A stretch of 64,000 nt of DNA, taken from Salibaculum griseiflavum. Its GTDB lineage: Bacteria; Pseudomonadota; Alphaproteobacteria; Rhodobacterales; Rhodobacteraceae. The translations under genes and the position numbers were made by a program. The notes under the pieces are model-generated. The model was given only the letters and a program-made list of their open reading frames with translations, had not been told where the DNA came from and did not search any database. Positions 27,008 to 36,741 of this stretch are shown in pieces. The stretch lies in contig NZ_QETF01000012.1 of assembly GCF_003129565.1 (NCBI RefSeq), positions 21,671-85,670 of the forward strand. The letters are read 5' to 3'. The first letter of the stretch is position 1; each line of letters opens with the position of its first letter.

Positions 27008-28657
27008 ATGGCCGAGATCGAACGCGAATCCATGGAATATGATGTCGTCATCGTCGGCGCAGGGCCTGCCGGCCTGTCGGCTGCGATCCGGCTCAAACAG
27101 CTCGATGCCGACCTGAATGTCGTGGTGCTGGAAAAGGGCTCCGAGGTCGGGGCGCACATCCTGTCGGGCGCGGTTCTTGACCCCTGCGGTCTCGACGCGC
27201 TGATCCCGGACTGGAAGGAAAAGGGCGCGCCGCTGAACGTCCCCGTCAAGGATGACAATTTCTACATGCTGGGCGAAGCGGGCCAGATCCGTATCCCCAA
27301 CTTCCCCATGCCACCGCTGATGAACAACCACGGCAACTATATCGTCTCGATGGGCAATGTCTGCCGCTGGATGGCCGAGCAGGCCGAGGAACTCGGCGTC
27401 GAGATTTTCCCCGGCATGGCCTGTTCCGAACTGGTCTACGGGGACAATGGCGAAGTGAAAGGCGTTGTCGCGGGGGTCTTTGGCCTAGAGGCCGATGGCA
27501 GCATTGGCGAAAACACCGAACCGGGGATGGAACTGCATGGGCGTTACGTCTTCCTCTCCGAGGGCGTGCGCGGGTCTCTGGCCAAGGAAGTGATCGAGAA
27601 ATACGACCTTTCCGCCGGGAAAGAGCCGCAGAAATTCGGCCTCGGCATGAAGGAAATCTGGGAAATCGACCCCAACAAGCACCGCGAGGGGTCGGTGACC
27701 CACACGATGGGCTGGCCGCTGAACGGCAACGCGGGCGGCGGGTCGTTCATCTACCACCTGGAAAACAACCAGGTCTATGTCGGCTTCGTGGTTCACCTGA
27801 ACTACAAGAACCCGCACCTTTATCCCTACATGGAATTCCAGCGCTTCAAGCATCACCCGATGGTGGCCGAGCTGCTGAAGGGCGGCAAACGCGTGGCCTA
27901 TGGCGCCCGCGCCATTTCCGAGGGCGGCTACCAGTCCATGCCCAAGATGGTTGCACCCGGCGTGGCGCTGCTGGGCTGTTCGGTGGGCATGGTCAACGTG
28001 CCGCGCATCAAGGGCAATCACAACGCCATGCTGTCCGGCAAGGCCGCGGCCGAGGCCGCCTTTGAGGCGATCAAGGCCGACCGCGCGGGCGATGAGCTGA
28101 CCGCCTATGAGGCCGAAGTGCGCGAAGGCGCCATCGGCAAGGATCTCAAGAAGGTCCGCAACGTTAAACCGATGTGGTCCAAGTGGGGACTGACGGCATC
28201 GCTTGCCCTCGGCGGCGTCGACATGTGGACGAACAACCTGTTCGGCCTGTCGCTGTTCGGCACGATGAAGCAGGGCAAATCCGACGCCGAGGCCACCGAG
28301 CCGGCGGACAAGCACCAGCCCATCGACTATCCCAAGCCCGATGGCACGCTGTCCTTCGACCGGCTGACAAATGTCAGCTATTCGATGACCAACCACGAGG
28401 AAAGCCAGCCAGCGCATCTGCACCTCAAGGATGCCAGTGTGCCGATCTCGGTCAACCTTCCGACATACGCCGAACCGGCCCAACGCTATTGCCCGGCCGG
28501 CGTCTACGAGGTCGTGGAAAAGGACGGCACGCAGCAATTCGTCATCAATTTCCAGAACTGCGTGCACTGCAAGACCTGCGACATCAAGGATCCGAGTCAG
28601 AACATCAACTGGACGGTCCCGCAGGGCGGCGACGGACCGAATTACCCGAATATGTGA
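27008..28657 (+). CDS. electron transfer flavoprotein-ubiquinone oxidoreductase
   Basis: 549-residue membrane-associated enzyme passing electrons from ETF to ubiquinone. N-terminal FAD loop VVIVGAGPAGLSAAIRL (about residues 14-30); the C-terminal ferredoxin-like part has YCPAGVYEV, then NCVHCKTCDIKDPSQNINW, supplying the four Cys of a 4Fe-4S cluster. Preceded by GGGGAGG. It would serve acyl-CoA dehydrogenases such as the one at 17603-19303. Followed by a strong terminator. Confidence 0.95.
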   Translation: MAEIERESMEYDVVIVGAGPAGLSAAIRLKQLDADLNVVVLEKGSEVGAHILSGAVLDPCGLDALIPDWKEKGAPLNVPVKDDNFYMLGEAGQIRIPNFPMPPLMNNHGNYIVSMGNVCRWMAEQAEELGVEIFPGMACSELVYGDNGEVKGVVAGVFGLEADGSIGENTEPGMELHGRYVFLSEGVRGSLAKEVIEKYDLSAGKEPQKFGLGMKEIWEIDPNKHREGSVTHTMGWPLNGNAGGGSFIYHLENNQVYVGFVVHLNYKNPHLYPYMEFQRFKHHPMVAELLKGGKRVAYGARAISEGGYQSMPKMVAPGVALLGCSVGMVNVPRIKGNHNAMLSGKAAAEAAFEAIKADRAGDELTAYEAEVREGAIGKDLKKVRNVKPMWSKWGLTASLALGGVDMWTNNLFGLSLFGTMKQGKSDAEATEPADKHQPIDYPKPDGTLSFDRLTNVSYSMTNHEESQPAHLHLKDASVPISVNLPTYAEPAQRYCPAGVYEVVEKDGTQQFVINFQNCVHCKTCDIKDPSQNINWTVPQGGDGPNYPNM

Positions 28658-28663
28658 CTTCAA

Positions 28664-28688
28664 GAAGGGCCCCGCGCGGGGCCCTTTG
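28664..28688 (+). terminator. rho-independent terminator after ETF-QO
   Basis: The 18-base perfect palindrome GGGCCCCGCGCGGGGCCC (28667-28684) is flanked by AA on the left and followed by TTT, about ten bases after the stop codon. Confidence 0.8.
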
Positions 28689-28756
28689 ATATAGCAGGCG
28701 GCGCATTGCCGTCCCCCAAGCTTGTGATTTGCCCCGAATGAGAGGGCGCTATACTC

Positions 28757-30481
28757 ATGAAAAGCCGCCCTTTTACGGAGAGACATGTGCCCAAGCCCCT
28801 GAGCCTCGCCCTGGTCGCCGCACTCCTGGTATCGGGACCCGTGGCCGCTGAACCGGACCTCGGGTCTTACCTGGCAGCGCGTCAGGCTGGTCTGACGCAG
28901 GATTTCGATGCCGCAGCCAAGTATTTCGGGCAGGCGCTGACGCGCGATCCGGCCAATCCCGCATTGCGCGAAAACGCGCTGACCTCGTTCATCGCCATCG
29001 GCGAGATGGATGCCGCATTGCCCGTCGCCCAAGCCATGCATGACGACGGCCAGACCAGTCAGATGGCCAACCTGACCCTTCTGGCCGAAGCCGCCCGGAC
29101 CGAGGATTGGGACGGGATCTTCGATCTGCTGGAATCCGGCCACGAGGTCGGGCCGATGATCGACGGGATAACGCAAGCTTGGGCCTTCGTCGGCAAAGGG
29201 CGAATGGATTCGGCTCTGGACACGTTCGACGAGATGATCGACACGCCCGGACTGCAGAGCTTCGGTTACCTTCACAAGGCCTTGGCCCTTTCCATGGTCG
29301 GCGATCTCGAAGGCGCCGATGCGATCCTGTCGCGTTCGCCCGATCAGGGTGTGATCCCGACCCGGGCATCGGTGCTGACCCATGTGCAGGTGCTGGCCCG
29401 GCTGGGCCGGTTCGAGCAGGCGCACGAGGTGCTGGAACAGGCCTTCGGCCAGAGCCCCAATCCCGAATTGCAGGCAATCCGTGAAAGCCTCGCCGCCGGC
29501 ATCGCGCCGGAGGGCATCGGCGTGGCCGAAACACCGCGCGAGGCCATGGCCTACCTGTTCCTGAGCCTGGCACAGGCCCTGCGGGGCGAGGCCGAAGACG
29601 CTTACCTGCTCATGTATGCGCAGTCTGCCGCCCATATCGACCCGGACCGCGCCGATGCCCATATCGCGGCGGCCAACCTGCTGGACGATATCGGCCAGCA
29701 TGACCTGGCCGCCGCCACCTTCGCCAAGGTCGCCACGGACGATCCCGCCTTCCTGGCCGCCGAACTGGGCCGAGCCGAGGCGCTTCGGTCTGATGGCAAG
29801 ACTGCCGCGGCGATCGAGGTGCTTTCGCAACTGTCCCGCAGCCATGCGGATTTTCCGATGGTGCATACCGCATTGGGCGACATCCTGCGCCGGGAACAGG
29901 AGTACGAGAAGGCCAATGCCGCTTATGATACCGCCTTGTCGCTCTATCCCGAGGACGACCCATCGGTCTGGTGGGTCACATATGCGCGCGGCATCACCCA
30001 TGAAAGACTGGGCCAGTGGGACGCCGCCGAGGCCGATTTCCGCGAGGCCCTTCGCCTCAACCCCGGCCAGCCTTCGGTGCTGAACTACCTCGGTTATTCC
30101 ATGGTAGAAATGGGCATCAACCTGGACGAGGCTCTGGCCATGATCGAACAGGCTGCCAAGGCCCGCCCAGACAGTGGCGCCATCACCGACAGCCTCGGTT
30201 GGGTGCTGTTCAAGCTGGGCCGCTATGACGAAGCCGTCACCCACATGGAACGGGCCGTTGAACTGGAACCGCTTGACGCGATCATTACCGATCACCTCGG
30301 CGACACCTACTGGATGGTGGGCCGCGAGGCCGAGGCGTATTTCCAGTGGCAGCGGGCCCTGTCCTTCGACCCCGAGCCCGACCTGGCCGAGCGCATCCGC
30401 CGCAAGCTGGAGGTCGGGCTGACCGAGGTTCTTAGGGAAGAGGACCAGGACCCAGCCGACATGGCCTATGACCGCCAGTAA
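28757..30481 (+). CDS. tetratricopeptide repeat protein with signal peptide
   Basis: 574 aa from ATG 28757, or 564 aa from GTG 28787, which has the better ribosome site (GGAG at 28777-28780) and starts directly on a signal peptide (PKPLSLALVAALLVSGPVAA). The mature protein is a string of TPR helices: AAKYFGQALTRDPANPALRE, EKANAAYDTALSLYPEDDPS, AEADFREALRLNPGQPSVLN and others. It probably works as a periplasmic or lipid-linked scaffold. Its end overlaps ispE by 14 bases. Confidence 0.85.
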   Translation: MKSRPFTERHVPKPLSLALVAALLVSGPVAAEPDLGSYLAARQAGLTQDFDAAAKYFGQALTRDPANPALRENALTSFIAIGEMDAALPVAQAMHDDGQTSQMANLTLLAEAARTEDWDGIFDLLESGHEVGPMIDGITQAWAFVGKGRMDSALDTFDEMIDTPGLQSFGYLHKALALSMVGDLEGADAILSRSPDQGVIPTRASVLTHVQVLARLGRFEQAHEVLEQAFGQSPNPELQAIRESLAAGIAPEGIGVAETPREAMAYLFLSLAQALRGEAEDAYLLMYAQSAAHIDPDRADAHIAAANLLDDIGQHDLAAATFAKVATDDPAFLAAELGRAEALRSDGKTAAAIEVLSQLSRSHADFPMVHTALGDILRREQEYEKANAAYDTALSLYPEDDPSVWWVTYARGITHERLGQWDAAEADFREALRLNPGQPSVLNYLGYSMVEMGINLDEALAMIEQAAKARPDSGAITDSLGWVLFKLGRYDEAVTHMERAVELEPLDAIITDHLGDTYWMVGREAEAYFQWQRALSFDPEPDLAERIRRKLEVGLTEVLREEDQDPADMAYDRQ

Positions 30482-31325
30482 GGACAGCGTCACCGCCTTT
30501 GCACCGGCCAAGTTGAACCTTTGCCTGCATGTCACGGGGCAGCGGCCTGACGGCTATCACGAGCTCGATTCGCTTGTGATGTTTGCCGCCACCGGCGATA
30601 CGATCACCGCCACACTCGCAGACGACCTGAGTCTGACCATTGATGGCCCGTTTGCGGACAGCCTGTCGATGGAGGCGGACAACCTGGTGCTGCGCGCGGC
30701 GCGGTTGCTTGACCCGGATCGCGGCGCACGGATTCACCTGCACAAGGCCCTGCCCGTTGCCGCCGGGATCGGTGGCGGCTCCTCCGACGCCGCAGCGACC
30801 CTGCGCGCGCTGGCTACCCTCTGGGACATGCCACTTCCCACCGCCGCCGAGGTCCTGCCGCTGGGCGCCGATATACCCGTCTGCATGCACCCAGGATTGC
30901 TGCGGATGGAGGGAATCGGTGAGGCCCTGACCCCGCTCGGCCCGGCGCCGATGCTTGACATCGTTCTGGTCAATCCCGGCATCGCCCTGTCCACGCCAGA
31001 GGTGTTCAAGGGGCTGCGGTGCAAGGACAATCCCCCCCTGCCCGGTGACATGCCCGACCCGTTCGAGATCGATTCGTGGGTCGGCTGGCTGGCAGAGCAG
31101 CGCAACGACCTGCAAGAGCCCGCTATCGCCGCGGCGCCGGTCATCGGCGAGGTGTTGGAGGCGCTGGACGCCCAGCCGGGCAACCAGTTGGTGCGCATGT
31201 CCGGATCCGGGGCGACCTGTTTCGGCATCTTCGAGGATGCAGCGACCCGCGACGCCGCCGCAGCGGCCATCCGAACCGCCCGTCCCGACTGGTGGGTCGC
31301 GGCCAGCGAGGAATGGAACCTCTAG
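30468..31325 (+). CDS. ispE: 4-diphosphocytidyl-2-C-methyl-D-erythritol kinase
   Basis: GHMP kinase (285 aa) of the MEP isoprenoid pathway. FAPAKLNLCLHVTGQRPDGY (about residues 10-29) and the ATP loop LPVAAGIGGGSSDAAATLR (about 95-113) are diagnostic; VRMSGSGATCFGIF is the third GHMP motif. It converges with the polyprenyl diphosphate synthase gene, sharing CTAG, so two isoprenoid genes sit end to end. Confidence 0.94.
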   Translation: MTASKDSVTAFAPAKLNLCLHVTGQRPDGYHELDSLVMFAATGDTITATLADDLSLTIDGPFADSLSMEADNLVLRAARLLDPDRGARIHLHKALPVAAGIGGGSSDAAATLRALATLWDMPLPTAAEVLPLGADIPVCMHPGLLRMEGIGEALTPLGPAPMLDIVLVNPGIALSTPEVFKGLRCKDNPPLPGDMPDPFEIDSWVGWLAEQRNDLQEPAIAAAPVIGEVLEALDAQPGNQLVRMSGSGATCFGIFEDAATRDAAAAAIRTARPDWWVAASEEWNL

Positions 31326-32317
31326 CGCAGCCGCGCCACCACGTAGTCGGCCAAGTCGATCAGCATGCCCCGGATGGGATGGTCCGGTAGCCCGGCCAAC
31401 GCTGCCTTGGCACGATCCGCCCAGGCGACGGCCTCGGCGCGGGTCGCGTCGATCGCAGCGTGCTTGTCCAGCAGGGCCAAAGCGGTTCCGAGGTCACCGT
31501 CGTCCTGCTTGCCCTTCTCGATGGTGCGCTGCCAGAAGGCGCGTTCCTCGGCATCGGCCTTTGCCACCGCCTTGATCACCGGCAGGGTCAGTTTGCGTTC
31601 GCGGAAATCGTCGCCGATGTTCTTGCCGGTCGCATCACTGCCCGCATAGTCGAGGATATCGTCCACCATCTGGAAGGCGATGCCCAGCGCATCGCCATAG
31701 TCGAACATGGCCTGCACGCGCGCGTCATCCTGACCGGCGATCACACCGCCCACCTCCATCGCCGCCGAGAACAGCGCTGCGGTCTTGCCGCGCACGATCT
31801 TGAGATAGGTCTCCTCGGTCGTGGCGAGGTCGCGTGCGGCGGTCAGTTGCAGCACCTCGCCTTCGGCGATGGTGGCCGCCGCATTGGACAGGATGCGCAA
31901 AACGCGGATCGAGCCTGTTTCGGTCATCAGCTGGAAAGACCGCGCGAACAGGTAATCCCCCACCAGAACGGACGAGGTATTGTCCCACAACAGGTTCGCC
32001 GTGGGCCGCTCGCGCCGCTGCTGGCTTTCGTCCACGACATCGTCATGCAGCAGGGTCGCGGTGTGGATGAATTCCACCGTCGCGGCCAGATGCACATGAT
32101 AAGGTCCGTCATAGCCGCACATCCGCGCCGCCCCGAGCGTCAGCATGGGCCGGAGTCGCTTGCCACCCGCTTCGACCAGGTGGGCCGTGACCTCGGGGAT
32201 GCGCGGAGCGTGTTCCGAGGCCATCCGCTCGCGGATCATCGTGTTGACGCGCCCCATGTCCTCGGCCAGCGCCTCGGCCAGGCGGTCGTGGGGTTTGGTG
32301 GCGGTATCGACGCTCAT
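31322..32317 (-). CDS. polyprenyl diphosphate synthase (quinone side-chain)
   Basis: 331 aa from ATG 32317. It makes the all-trans C40-C50 chain that UbiA attaches to 4-hydroxybenzoate. FARM: LLHDDVVDESQQRRERP (DDxxD); SARM: FQMVDDILDYAGSDATGKN. GGKRLRPMLTLGAARM is the diphosphate-binding block. Chain length (octaprenyl or decaprenyl) cannot be read by eye; Rhodobacterales usually make Q10. A long in-frame upstream extension through the divergent neighbours is noise. Confidence 0.92.
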   Translation of the reverse strand: MSVDTATKPHDRLAEALAEDMGRVNTMIRERMASEHAPRIPEVTAHLVEAGGKRLRPMLTLGAARMCGYDGPYHVHLAATVEFIHTATLLHDDVVDESQQRRERPTANLLWDNTSSVLVGDYLFARSFQLMTETGSIRVLRILSNAAATIAEGEVLQLTAARDLATTEETYLKIVRGKTAALFSAAMEVGGVIAGQDDARVQAMFDYGDALGIAFQMVDDILDYAGSDATGKNIGDDFRERKLTLPVIKAVAKADAEERAFWQRTIEKGKQDDGDLGTALALLDKHAAIDATRAEAVAWADRAKAALAGLPDHPIRGMLIDLADYVVARLR

Positions 32318-32371
32318 GAACTCTCCGTCAGATGCTCGACAAAGGCGTATGTTTCGCCTTAGGTCAATGGG

Positions 32372-32587
32372 ATGAAGGAACTTCTGCGCAGCAACGACCC
32401 GACCGTGATCGCCTTTGCCAAGGCCCTTTTGGACGGTGAGGGTATAGTGGTCTTCGAATTGGACGTAAATATGAGCGTCCTCGAAGGCAGCGTCGGCATT
32501 TTGCCGCGCCGCATCATGGTGCGTGACGCCGACCATTTCATGGCCAGCGCCATCCTGCGCGACAATGATATCGATCTTGGGCAATAG
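32372..32587 (+). CDS. DUF2007 domain protein
   Basis: 71 aa. MKELLRSNDPTVIAFAKALL, then GIVVFELDVNMSVLEGSVGI and RRIMVRDADHFMASAIL form the small alpha/beta DUF2007 fold (putative signal-transducing, no known ligand). The next start is three bases after its stop, so the methyltransferase is likely cotranscribed. Confidence 0.85.
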   Translation: MKELLRSNDPTVIAFAKALLDGEGIVVFELDVNMSVLEGSVGILPRRIMVRDADHFMASAILRDNDIDLGQ

Positions 32588-32590
32588 CGG

Positions 32591-33340
32591 ATGGACGTGA
32601 CCCGCGATGCCTTCCTGGGGGGGCGGTTGGTGCTGCATCAGCCCCGGCGGGGCTACCGGGCTGGGGTCGATCCGGTCCTGCTGGCCGCCGCGACACCGGC
32701 ACGGTCGGGGCATTCGGTGCTGGAGTTGGGCTGCGGTGTGGGCGCGGCGCTGTTCTGCCTGGCCGCGCGGGTTCCGGACCTGGATCTGACCGGGGTCGAG
32801 TTTCAGCCCGACTACGCCGACCTCGCCCGCCGCAATGCCACCGATAACCGCATCAGCGCCCGGATCGAGACCGCCGACCTGCGCGCCCTGCCTGCCGATC
32901 TGCGCAACCGGTCCTTCGACCATGTCATCGCGAACCCGCCCTATTTCGACCGCAGGCTCGGCACCTCCTCGGATACTGCGGGCCGCGAGATGGCATTCGG
33001 CGGCGACACACCGCTGCGCGACTGGCTGGACGTTGCAACGCGGCGCCTTGCGCCCAAGGGCTACCTGACCCTGATCCAGAAGGCCGACCGCCTGCCGGAC
33101 CTTCTGACAGCGATGGATGACCGGCTGGGCAGCGTCGTGATCCGGCCGATCGCCGGGCGTGCGGGGCGCGATGCCGACCGTGTGCTGGTCTCGGCCCGCA
33201 AGGAGGGCCGCGCACCGTTTCGCCTCTGCGCGCCACTGATTCTCCATGACGGACCCGAGCACGGCGCGGATGCGGAGGACTACACCGCCGAGATTCGCGC
33301 GGTGCTCCGCGACGGCGCCGCCTTGCCGATCATCGCTTAA
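32591..33340 (+). CDS. tRNA1(Val) A37 N6-methyltransferase-like protein
   Basis: 249-residue SAM-dependent N6-adenine-type methyltransferase. VLELGCGVGAALFCLAAR (about residues 38-55) is the SAM loop; FDHVIANPPYFDRR (about 110-123) has the catalytic NPPY. An early GGRLVLHQPRRGYRAGVDPVL block is typical of TrmN6/YfiC-type enzymes. The tRNA substrate is assigned by family only. Confidence 0.85.
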   Translation: MDVTRDAFLGGRLVLHQPRRGYRAGVDPVLLAAATPARSGHSVLELGCGVGAALFCLAARVPDLDLTGVEFQPDYADLARRNATDNRISARIETADLRALPADLRNRSFDHVIANPPYFDRRLGTSSDTAGREMAFGGDTPLRDWLDVATRRLAPKGYLTLIQKADRLPDLLTAMDDRLGSVVIRPIAGRAGRDADRVLVSARKEGRAPFRLCAPLILHDGPEHGADAEDYTAEIRAVLRDGAALPIIA

Positions 33341-33470
33341 CCATTCAGCAAGGGTTTGCGGGTTTCCTGCGACAAGGTGCCCATGCCGTCCCGGGTTTCT
33401 GCCCTGCGGCGTGACAGACCGGCCAAGGTGTGCTGCACTTGTCCTGAACTCAACAGCACGGAGGAATCCC

Positions 33471-33641
33471 ATGAGCATGATGTCGCATCTTCAAGAGCTC
33501 AAGAAGAAGCACGACCAACTATCCGAAGCCGTTGAGACCGCCCAACGCGCCCCGGGAAGCAACGATCTGGAAGTGGCGCAAATGAAGAAGAAAAAGCTGC
33601 AACTGAAGGAAGAGATCGCGCGCATCGAAGAAGGCGCATGA
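33471..33641 (+). CDS. DUF465 (YdcH-type) small coiled-coil protein
   Basis: 56 aa from ATG 33471, ten bases after GGAGG. The sequence is a heptad-like helix pair: LQELKKKHDQLSEAVETAQ and VAQMKKKKLQLKEEIARIEE, characteristic of YdcH/DUF465 proteins. Role unknown. A longer frame extending upstream lacks coding character. It is followed by a terminator. Confidence 0.88.
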   Translation: MSMMSHLQELKKKHDQLSEAVETAQRAPGSNDLEVAQMKKKKLQLKEEIARIEEGA

Positions 33642-33661
33642 TCCACCGAGGCACTCACGGA

Positions 33662-33688
33662 AAAGGCCGCCCACTGGGCGGCCTTTGT
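33662..33688 (+). terminator. rho-independent terminator after the DUF465 gene
   Basis: AGGCCGCCC-ACT-GGGCGGCCT forms a nine-pair stem with a three-base loop, with A-run on the left and TTTGTTATT on the right. It can also serve the convergent phaB. Confidence 0.82.
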
Positions 33689-33710
33689 TATTGCAGCGGC
33701 AAACTATCCG

Positions 33711-34433
33711 TCAGACGAAGAACTGCGCCCCGTTGGCCGATATGGTCGACCCGTTGATGAAGCCCGATTCGTCCGAGGCCAGGAAGGACACGCAGCGCGC
33801 GATTTCCTCGGGCTCACCAAGGCGCCCGGCCGGGATCTGGCCGATGATCGCCTCGCGGACCTTTTCCGGCACGGCCATAACCATTTCGGTGGCGATATAG
33901 CCGGGGCAGACGGCATTGGCGGTGATGCCCGCACGGGCGCCTTCCTGGGCCAGCGATTTCACGATGCCGAGGTCACCGGCCTTGGTGGCGGCATAGTTGA
34001 CCTGCGCGAACTGACCCTTCTGGCCGTTGATCGAGGAAATCACGATCACCCGGCCGAACTTGCGTTCGCGCATGCCGGGCCAGACCGGATGCACGGTGTT
34101 GAACACACCGGTCAGGTTGGTGTCGATCACCTGGTGCCATTGTTCCGGGGTCATCTTGTGGAACGGCGCATCCTTGGTGATGCCGGCATTCGCCACCACC
34201 ACGTCGATCGGACCCAGTTCCGACTCGACCTTTTCGATCCCGGCTTTGGATTCGTCGTAGTCGGCGACGTTCCACTTGTAGGTCTTGATGCCGGTTTCCT
34301 CGGTGAACTTGGCCGCGGCCTCGTCATTGCCGGCATAGGTCGCGGCGACCTCGTAGCCGTCTTCCTTCAGCTTCTTGGAAATGGCGGCGCCGATGCCGCG
34401 GCTGCCTCCGGTAACCAGTGCAACACGTCCCAT
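33711..34433 (-). CDS. phaB: acetoacetyl-CoA reductase
   Basis: 240-residue SDR that reduces acetoacetyl-CoA to (R)-3-hydroxybutyryl-CoA for polyhydroxybutyrate. NADP loop VALVTGGSRGIGAAI; NAGITKDAPFHKM; catalytic SSINGQKGQFAQVNYAATK with Ser and YxxxK. The SSINGQKGQ.GQ.NY block is typical of PhaB. Start at ATG 34433 (AGGAGG about nine bases upstream) rather than the ATG two codons earlier. It follows phaA by 57 bases. Confidence 0.95.
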   Translation of the reverse strand: MGRVALVTGGSRGIGAAISKKLKEDGYEVAATYAGNDEAAAKFTEETGIKTYKWNVADYDESKAGIEKVESELGPIDVVVANAGITKDAPFHKMTPEQWHQVIDTNLTGVFNTVHPVWPGMRERKFGRVIVISSINGQKGQFAQVNYAATKAGDLGIVKSLAQEGARAGITANAVCPGYIATEMVMAVPEKVREAIIGQIPAGRLGEPEEIARCVSFLASDESGFINGSTISANGAQFFV

Positions 34434-34490
34434 GATCATTCCTCCTTCGGGGTATTGGGGTGGGCGCACCGGGCGGTGCGCCCGCAAATC

Positions 34491-35663
34491 TTAGCGTTCG
34501 ACGCAGAGCGCGACGCCCATGCCGCCACCGATGCAGAGGGTCGCCAGACCTTTCTTGGCGTCGCGGCGCTTCATCTCGAACAGCAGCGTGTTCAGGACAC
34601 GGCAGCCCGAGGCACCGATCGGGTGACCGATGGCGATGGCGCCGCCGTTCACGTTCACGATCTCGGGGTCCCAGCCCATGTCCTTGTTCACGGCGCAGGC
34701 CTGCGCGGCAAAGGCTTCGTTGGCTTCGACCAGGTCCAGGTCGCCCACGGACCAACCGGCCTTTTCCAGCGCCTTCTTGGACGCATGGATCGGACCCACA
34801 CCCATGATCGACGGGTCCAGACCGGCCGTGGCATAGCTGGCGATACGGGCCAGCGGCTCGATGCCGCGTTTCTCGGCCTCTTCGGCGCTCATCAGCAGGG
34901 TTGCAGCCGCACCATCGTTGATGCCCGACGCATTCGCAGCCGTCACCGTGCCGTCCTTGGTGAAGGCCGGACGCATCTTTTCCATCGCCTCAAGCGTCGC
35001 GCCGTGGCGGATATACTCATCCTTGTCGACCACGATATCGCCCTTGCGGGTCTTGACGGTGAAAGCGACGACCTCGTCATCGAACTTGCCGGCCTTCTGG
35101 GCGGCCTCGGCCTTGTTCTGGCTGGCCAGCGCAAAGGCGTCCTGCTGGTCGCGGGAAATCTGCCACTTCTCGGCAACGTTCTCGGCGGTCTGGCCCATGT
35201 GGTAGCCGTTGAAGGCATCCCACAGACCATCGCGGATCATGGTGTCTATGAACTTCATGTCGCCCATCTTCTGACCCTGGCGCAGGTTCGCGGCATGGGC
35301 GGACATCGACATGTTCTCCTGCCCCCCGGCGGCGACGATGCTGGCATCGCCCAGCATGATGTGCTGCGCGCCCAGCGCCACGGCCCGCAAGCCGGACCCA
35401 CAGACCTGGTTGATCCCCCAGGCCGCGCTTTCCTGCGGCAGACCCGCATTGATATGCGCCTGGCGGGCGGGGTTCTGGCCCTGCGCGGCGGTCAGCACCT
35501 GGCCGAGAATGGTTTCCGATACCTCGCCCTTGTCGACGCCGGCGCGTTCGACCACAGCCTCCAGCACGGCAGCGCCGAGGTCATGGGCGGGTGTATTGGC
35601 GAAGGAACCGCCGAAACTGCCCACGGCGGTGCGTGCGGCAGATGCGATAACGACGTTGGTCAT
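34491..35663 (-). CDS. phaA: acetyl-CoA acetyltransferase (beta-ketothiolase)
   Basis: 390-residue biosynthetic thiolase condensing two acetyl-CoA molecules. The nucleophile is the Cys in [15 protein letters not shown] (about residue 88); HPIGASG supplies the His, and the second Cys lies in [14 protein letters not shown] at the C-terminus. First gene of the phaA-phaB operon; no phaC synthase is in the window. Confidence 0.95.
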   Translation of the reverse strand: MTNVVIASAARTAVGSFGGSFANTPAHDLGAAVLEAVVERAGVDKGEVSETILGQVLTAAQGQNPARQAHINAGLPQESAAWGINQVCGSGLRAVALGAQHIMLGDASIVAAGGQENMSMSAHAANLRQGQKMGDMKFIDTMIRDGLWDAFNGYHMGQTAENVAEKWQISRDQQDAFALASQNKAEAAQKAGKFDDEVVAFTVKTRKGDIVVDKDEYIRHGATLEAMEKMRPAFTKDGTVTAANASGINDGAAATLLMSAEEAEKRGIEPLARIASYATAGLDPSIMGVGPIHASKKALEKAGWSVGDLDLVEANEAFAAQACAVNKDMGWDPEIVNVNGGAIAIGHPIGASGCRVLNTLLFEMKRRDAKKGLATLCIGGGMGVALCVER

Positions 35664-35833
35664 GGGTGAGTCCTCTCCTGATCCGTCAATTCAATGGCGG
35701 CAAGGAGCCAGACGCGGAATCGCACGGGCCCCGACCCGCCGTTCCCCTCCCTCTTAGGGGGTACATGCTGCAACTGCAACATGGATCACGGCATGTGAGC
35801 GTAATTTTATTGCGCGAACGGCGGTTGGTCCAC

Positions 35834-36640
35834 TCAGATTCGAAGCCGCGGCACGCCGTAGAGGTAGCCTTGCAGGCAATCGACACCGAACTGTGCCAAC
35901 TTCGCGGCCTCAGCCGGGGATTCCACCCCCTCGGCCACGGCAAACATCTCGAACTGGTGCGCAACGGTGATCAGCGCCTCGGCGATCACCTGGTTGTCCG
36001 GGTCCTGGTCAATACCCCTGACGAAGCAGCTATCCACCTTGACCAGGTCGAAGAAGAAATCCTTGAGATAGCGAAAGGCCGTCAGCCCGGCACCGAAATC
36101 ATCCAACCCGAAGGCCACGCCGCGCGGCTGCATCTCTTCCATGAAGCGGATGACCACCTCTGGCAGCTGCATGGCGCTATCCTCGGAAATTTCGAGGATC
36201 AGGCGATGGCCAAGATCGGGATCGTCGTGAAGGTTGCGTTCCAGAACACGACGCCATGTTCCATCGCCCAGGGACCGGGCCGAAACGTTCACCGCCAAGC
36301 GCAGACCGGGCAGCTCGCGCAGGCGGTCGAAGCCCAGTGCCAGCGAGGCGCAATCAATGTCGCGGCCAATCGTATCATCCTCGACCTGGCCCATGAATTG
36401 GGCCGCCGGAATGACCCGCCCGGTTTCATCCAGCACGCGGATCAATCCCTCGTAGAAGGCCGTATCGCCCCCCTGCCCGGCCAGTACGACCGGTTGAAAC
36501 GCCAGGGCGCAATGATCCTGTGCCAAGGCGTCGCGCACCATGCTCATGACATCCTTGTCACGCACGCTCACCGCGTAATCCAGCGGATCCTTGGGCACCT
36601 GTTCGTCCAGCGCCGACCGGGAAAGATCAAAGGCGGGCAT
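35834..36640 (-). CDS. EAL-domain cyclic-di-GMP phosphodiesterase-like protein
   Basis: 268 aa consisting essentially of a single EAL domain with no sensory or GGDEF part. Motif variants: the EAL signature reads EGL (FYEGLIRV), but NVSARSL, EISED, LDDFGAG, VKVDSCFV, AEGVES and QGYLYG keep the metal- and base-catalysis positions, so activity is plausible. C-di-GMP breakdown would influence motility or surface life. It stands alone between phaA and tag. Confidence 0.85.
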   Translation of the reverse strand: MPAFDLSRSALDEQVPKDPLDYAVSVRDKDVMSMVRDALAQDHCALAFQPVVLAGQGGDTAFYEGLIRVLDETGRVIPAAQFMGQVEDDTIGRDIDCASLALGFDRLRELPGLRLAVNVSARSLGDGTWRRVLERNLHDDPDLGHRLILEISEDSAMQLPEVVIRFMEEMQPRGVAFGLDDFGAGLTAFRYLKDFFFDLVKVDSCFVRGIDQDPDNQVIAEALITVAHQFEMFAVAEGVESPAEAAKLAQFGVDCLQGYLYGVPRLRI

Positions 36641-36741
36641 CGGCCACTCCGTTCCAGTCCCTCAGGTTTGCCAGATACCCGATTAAGGGCTGGTAAAGCT
36701 TTGCGGTTTGAGTTGAATTGTCCCGGTAAAGGAGGGCCGGA

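Noticed and set aside
27485..30535. A 1016-codon open frame on the minus strand
   Set aside because: It runs antisense to ETF-QO and the TPR gene, is rich in His/Gln/Arg, matches no family, and is a by-product of high-GC codon bias in the real genes.
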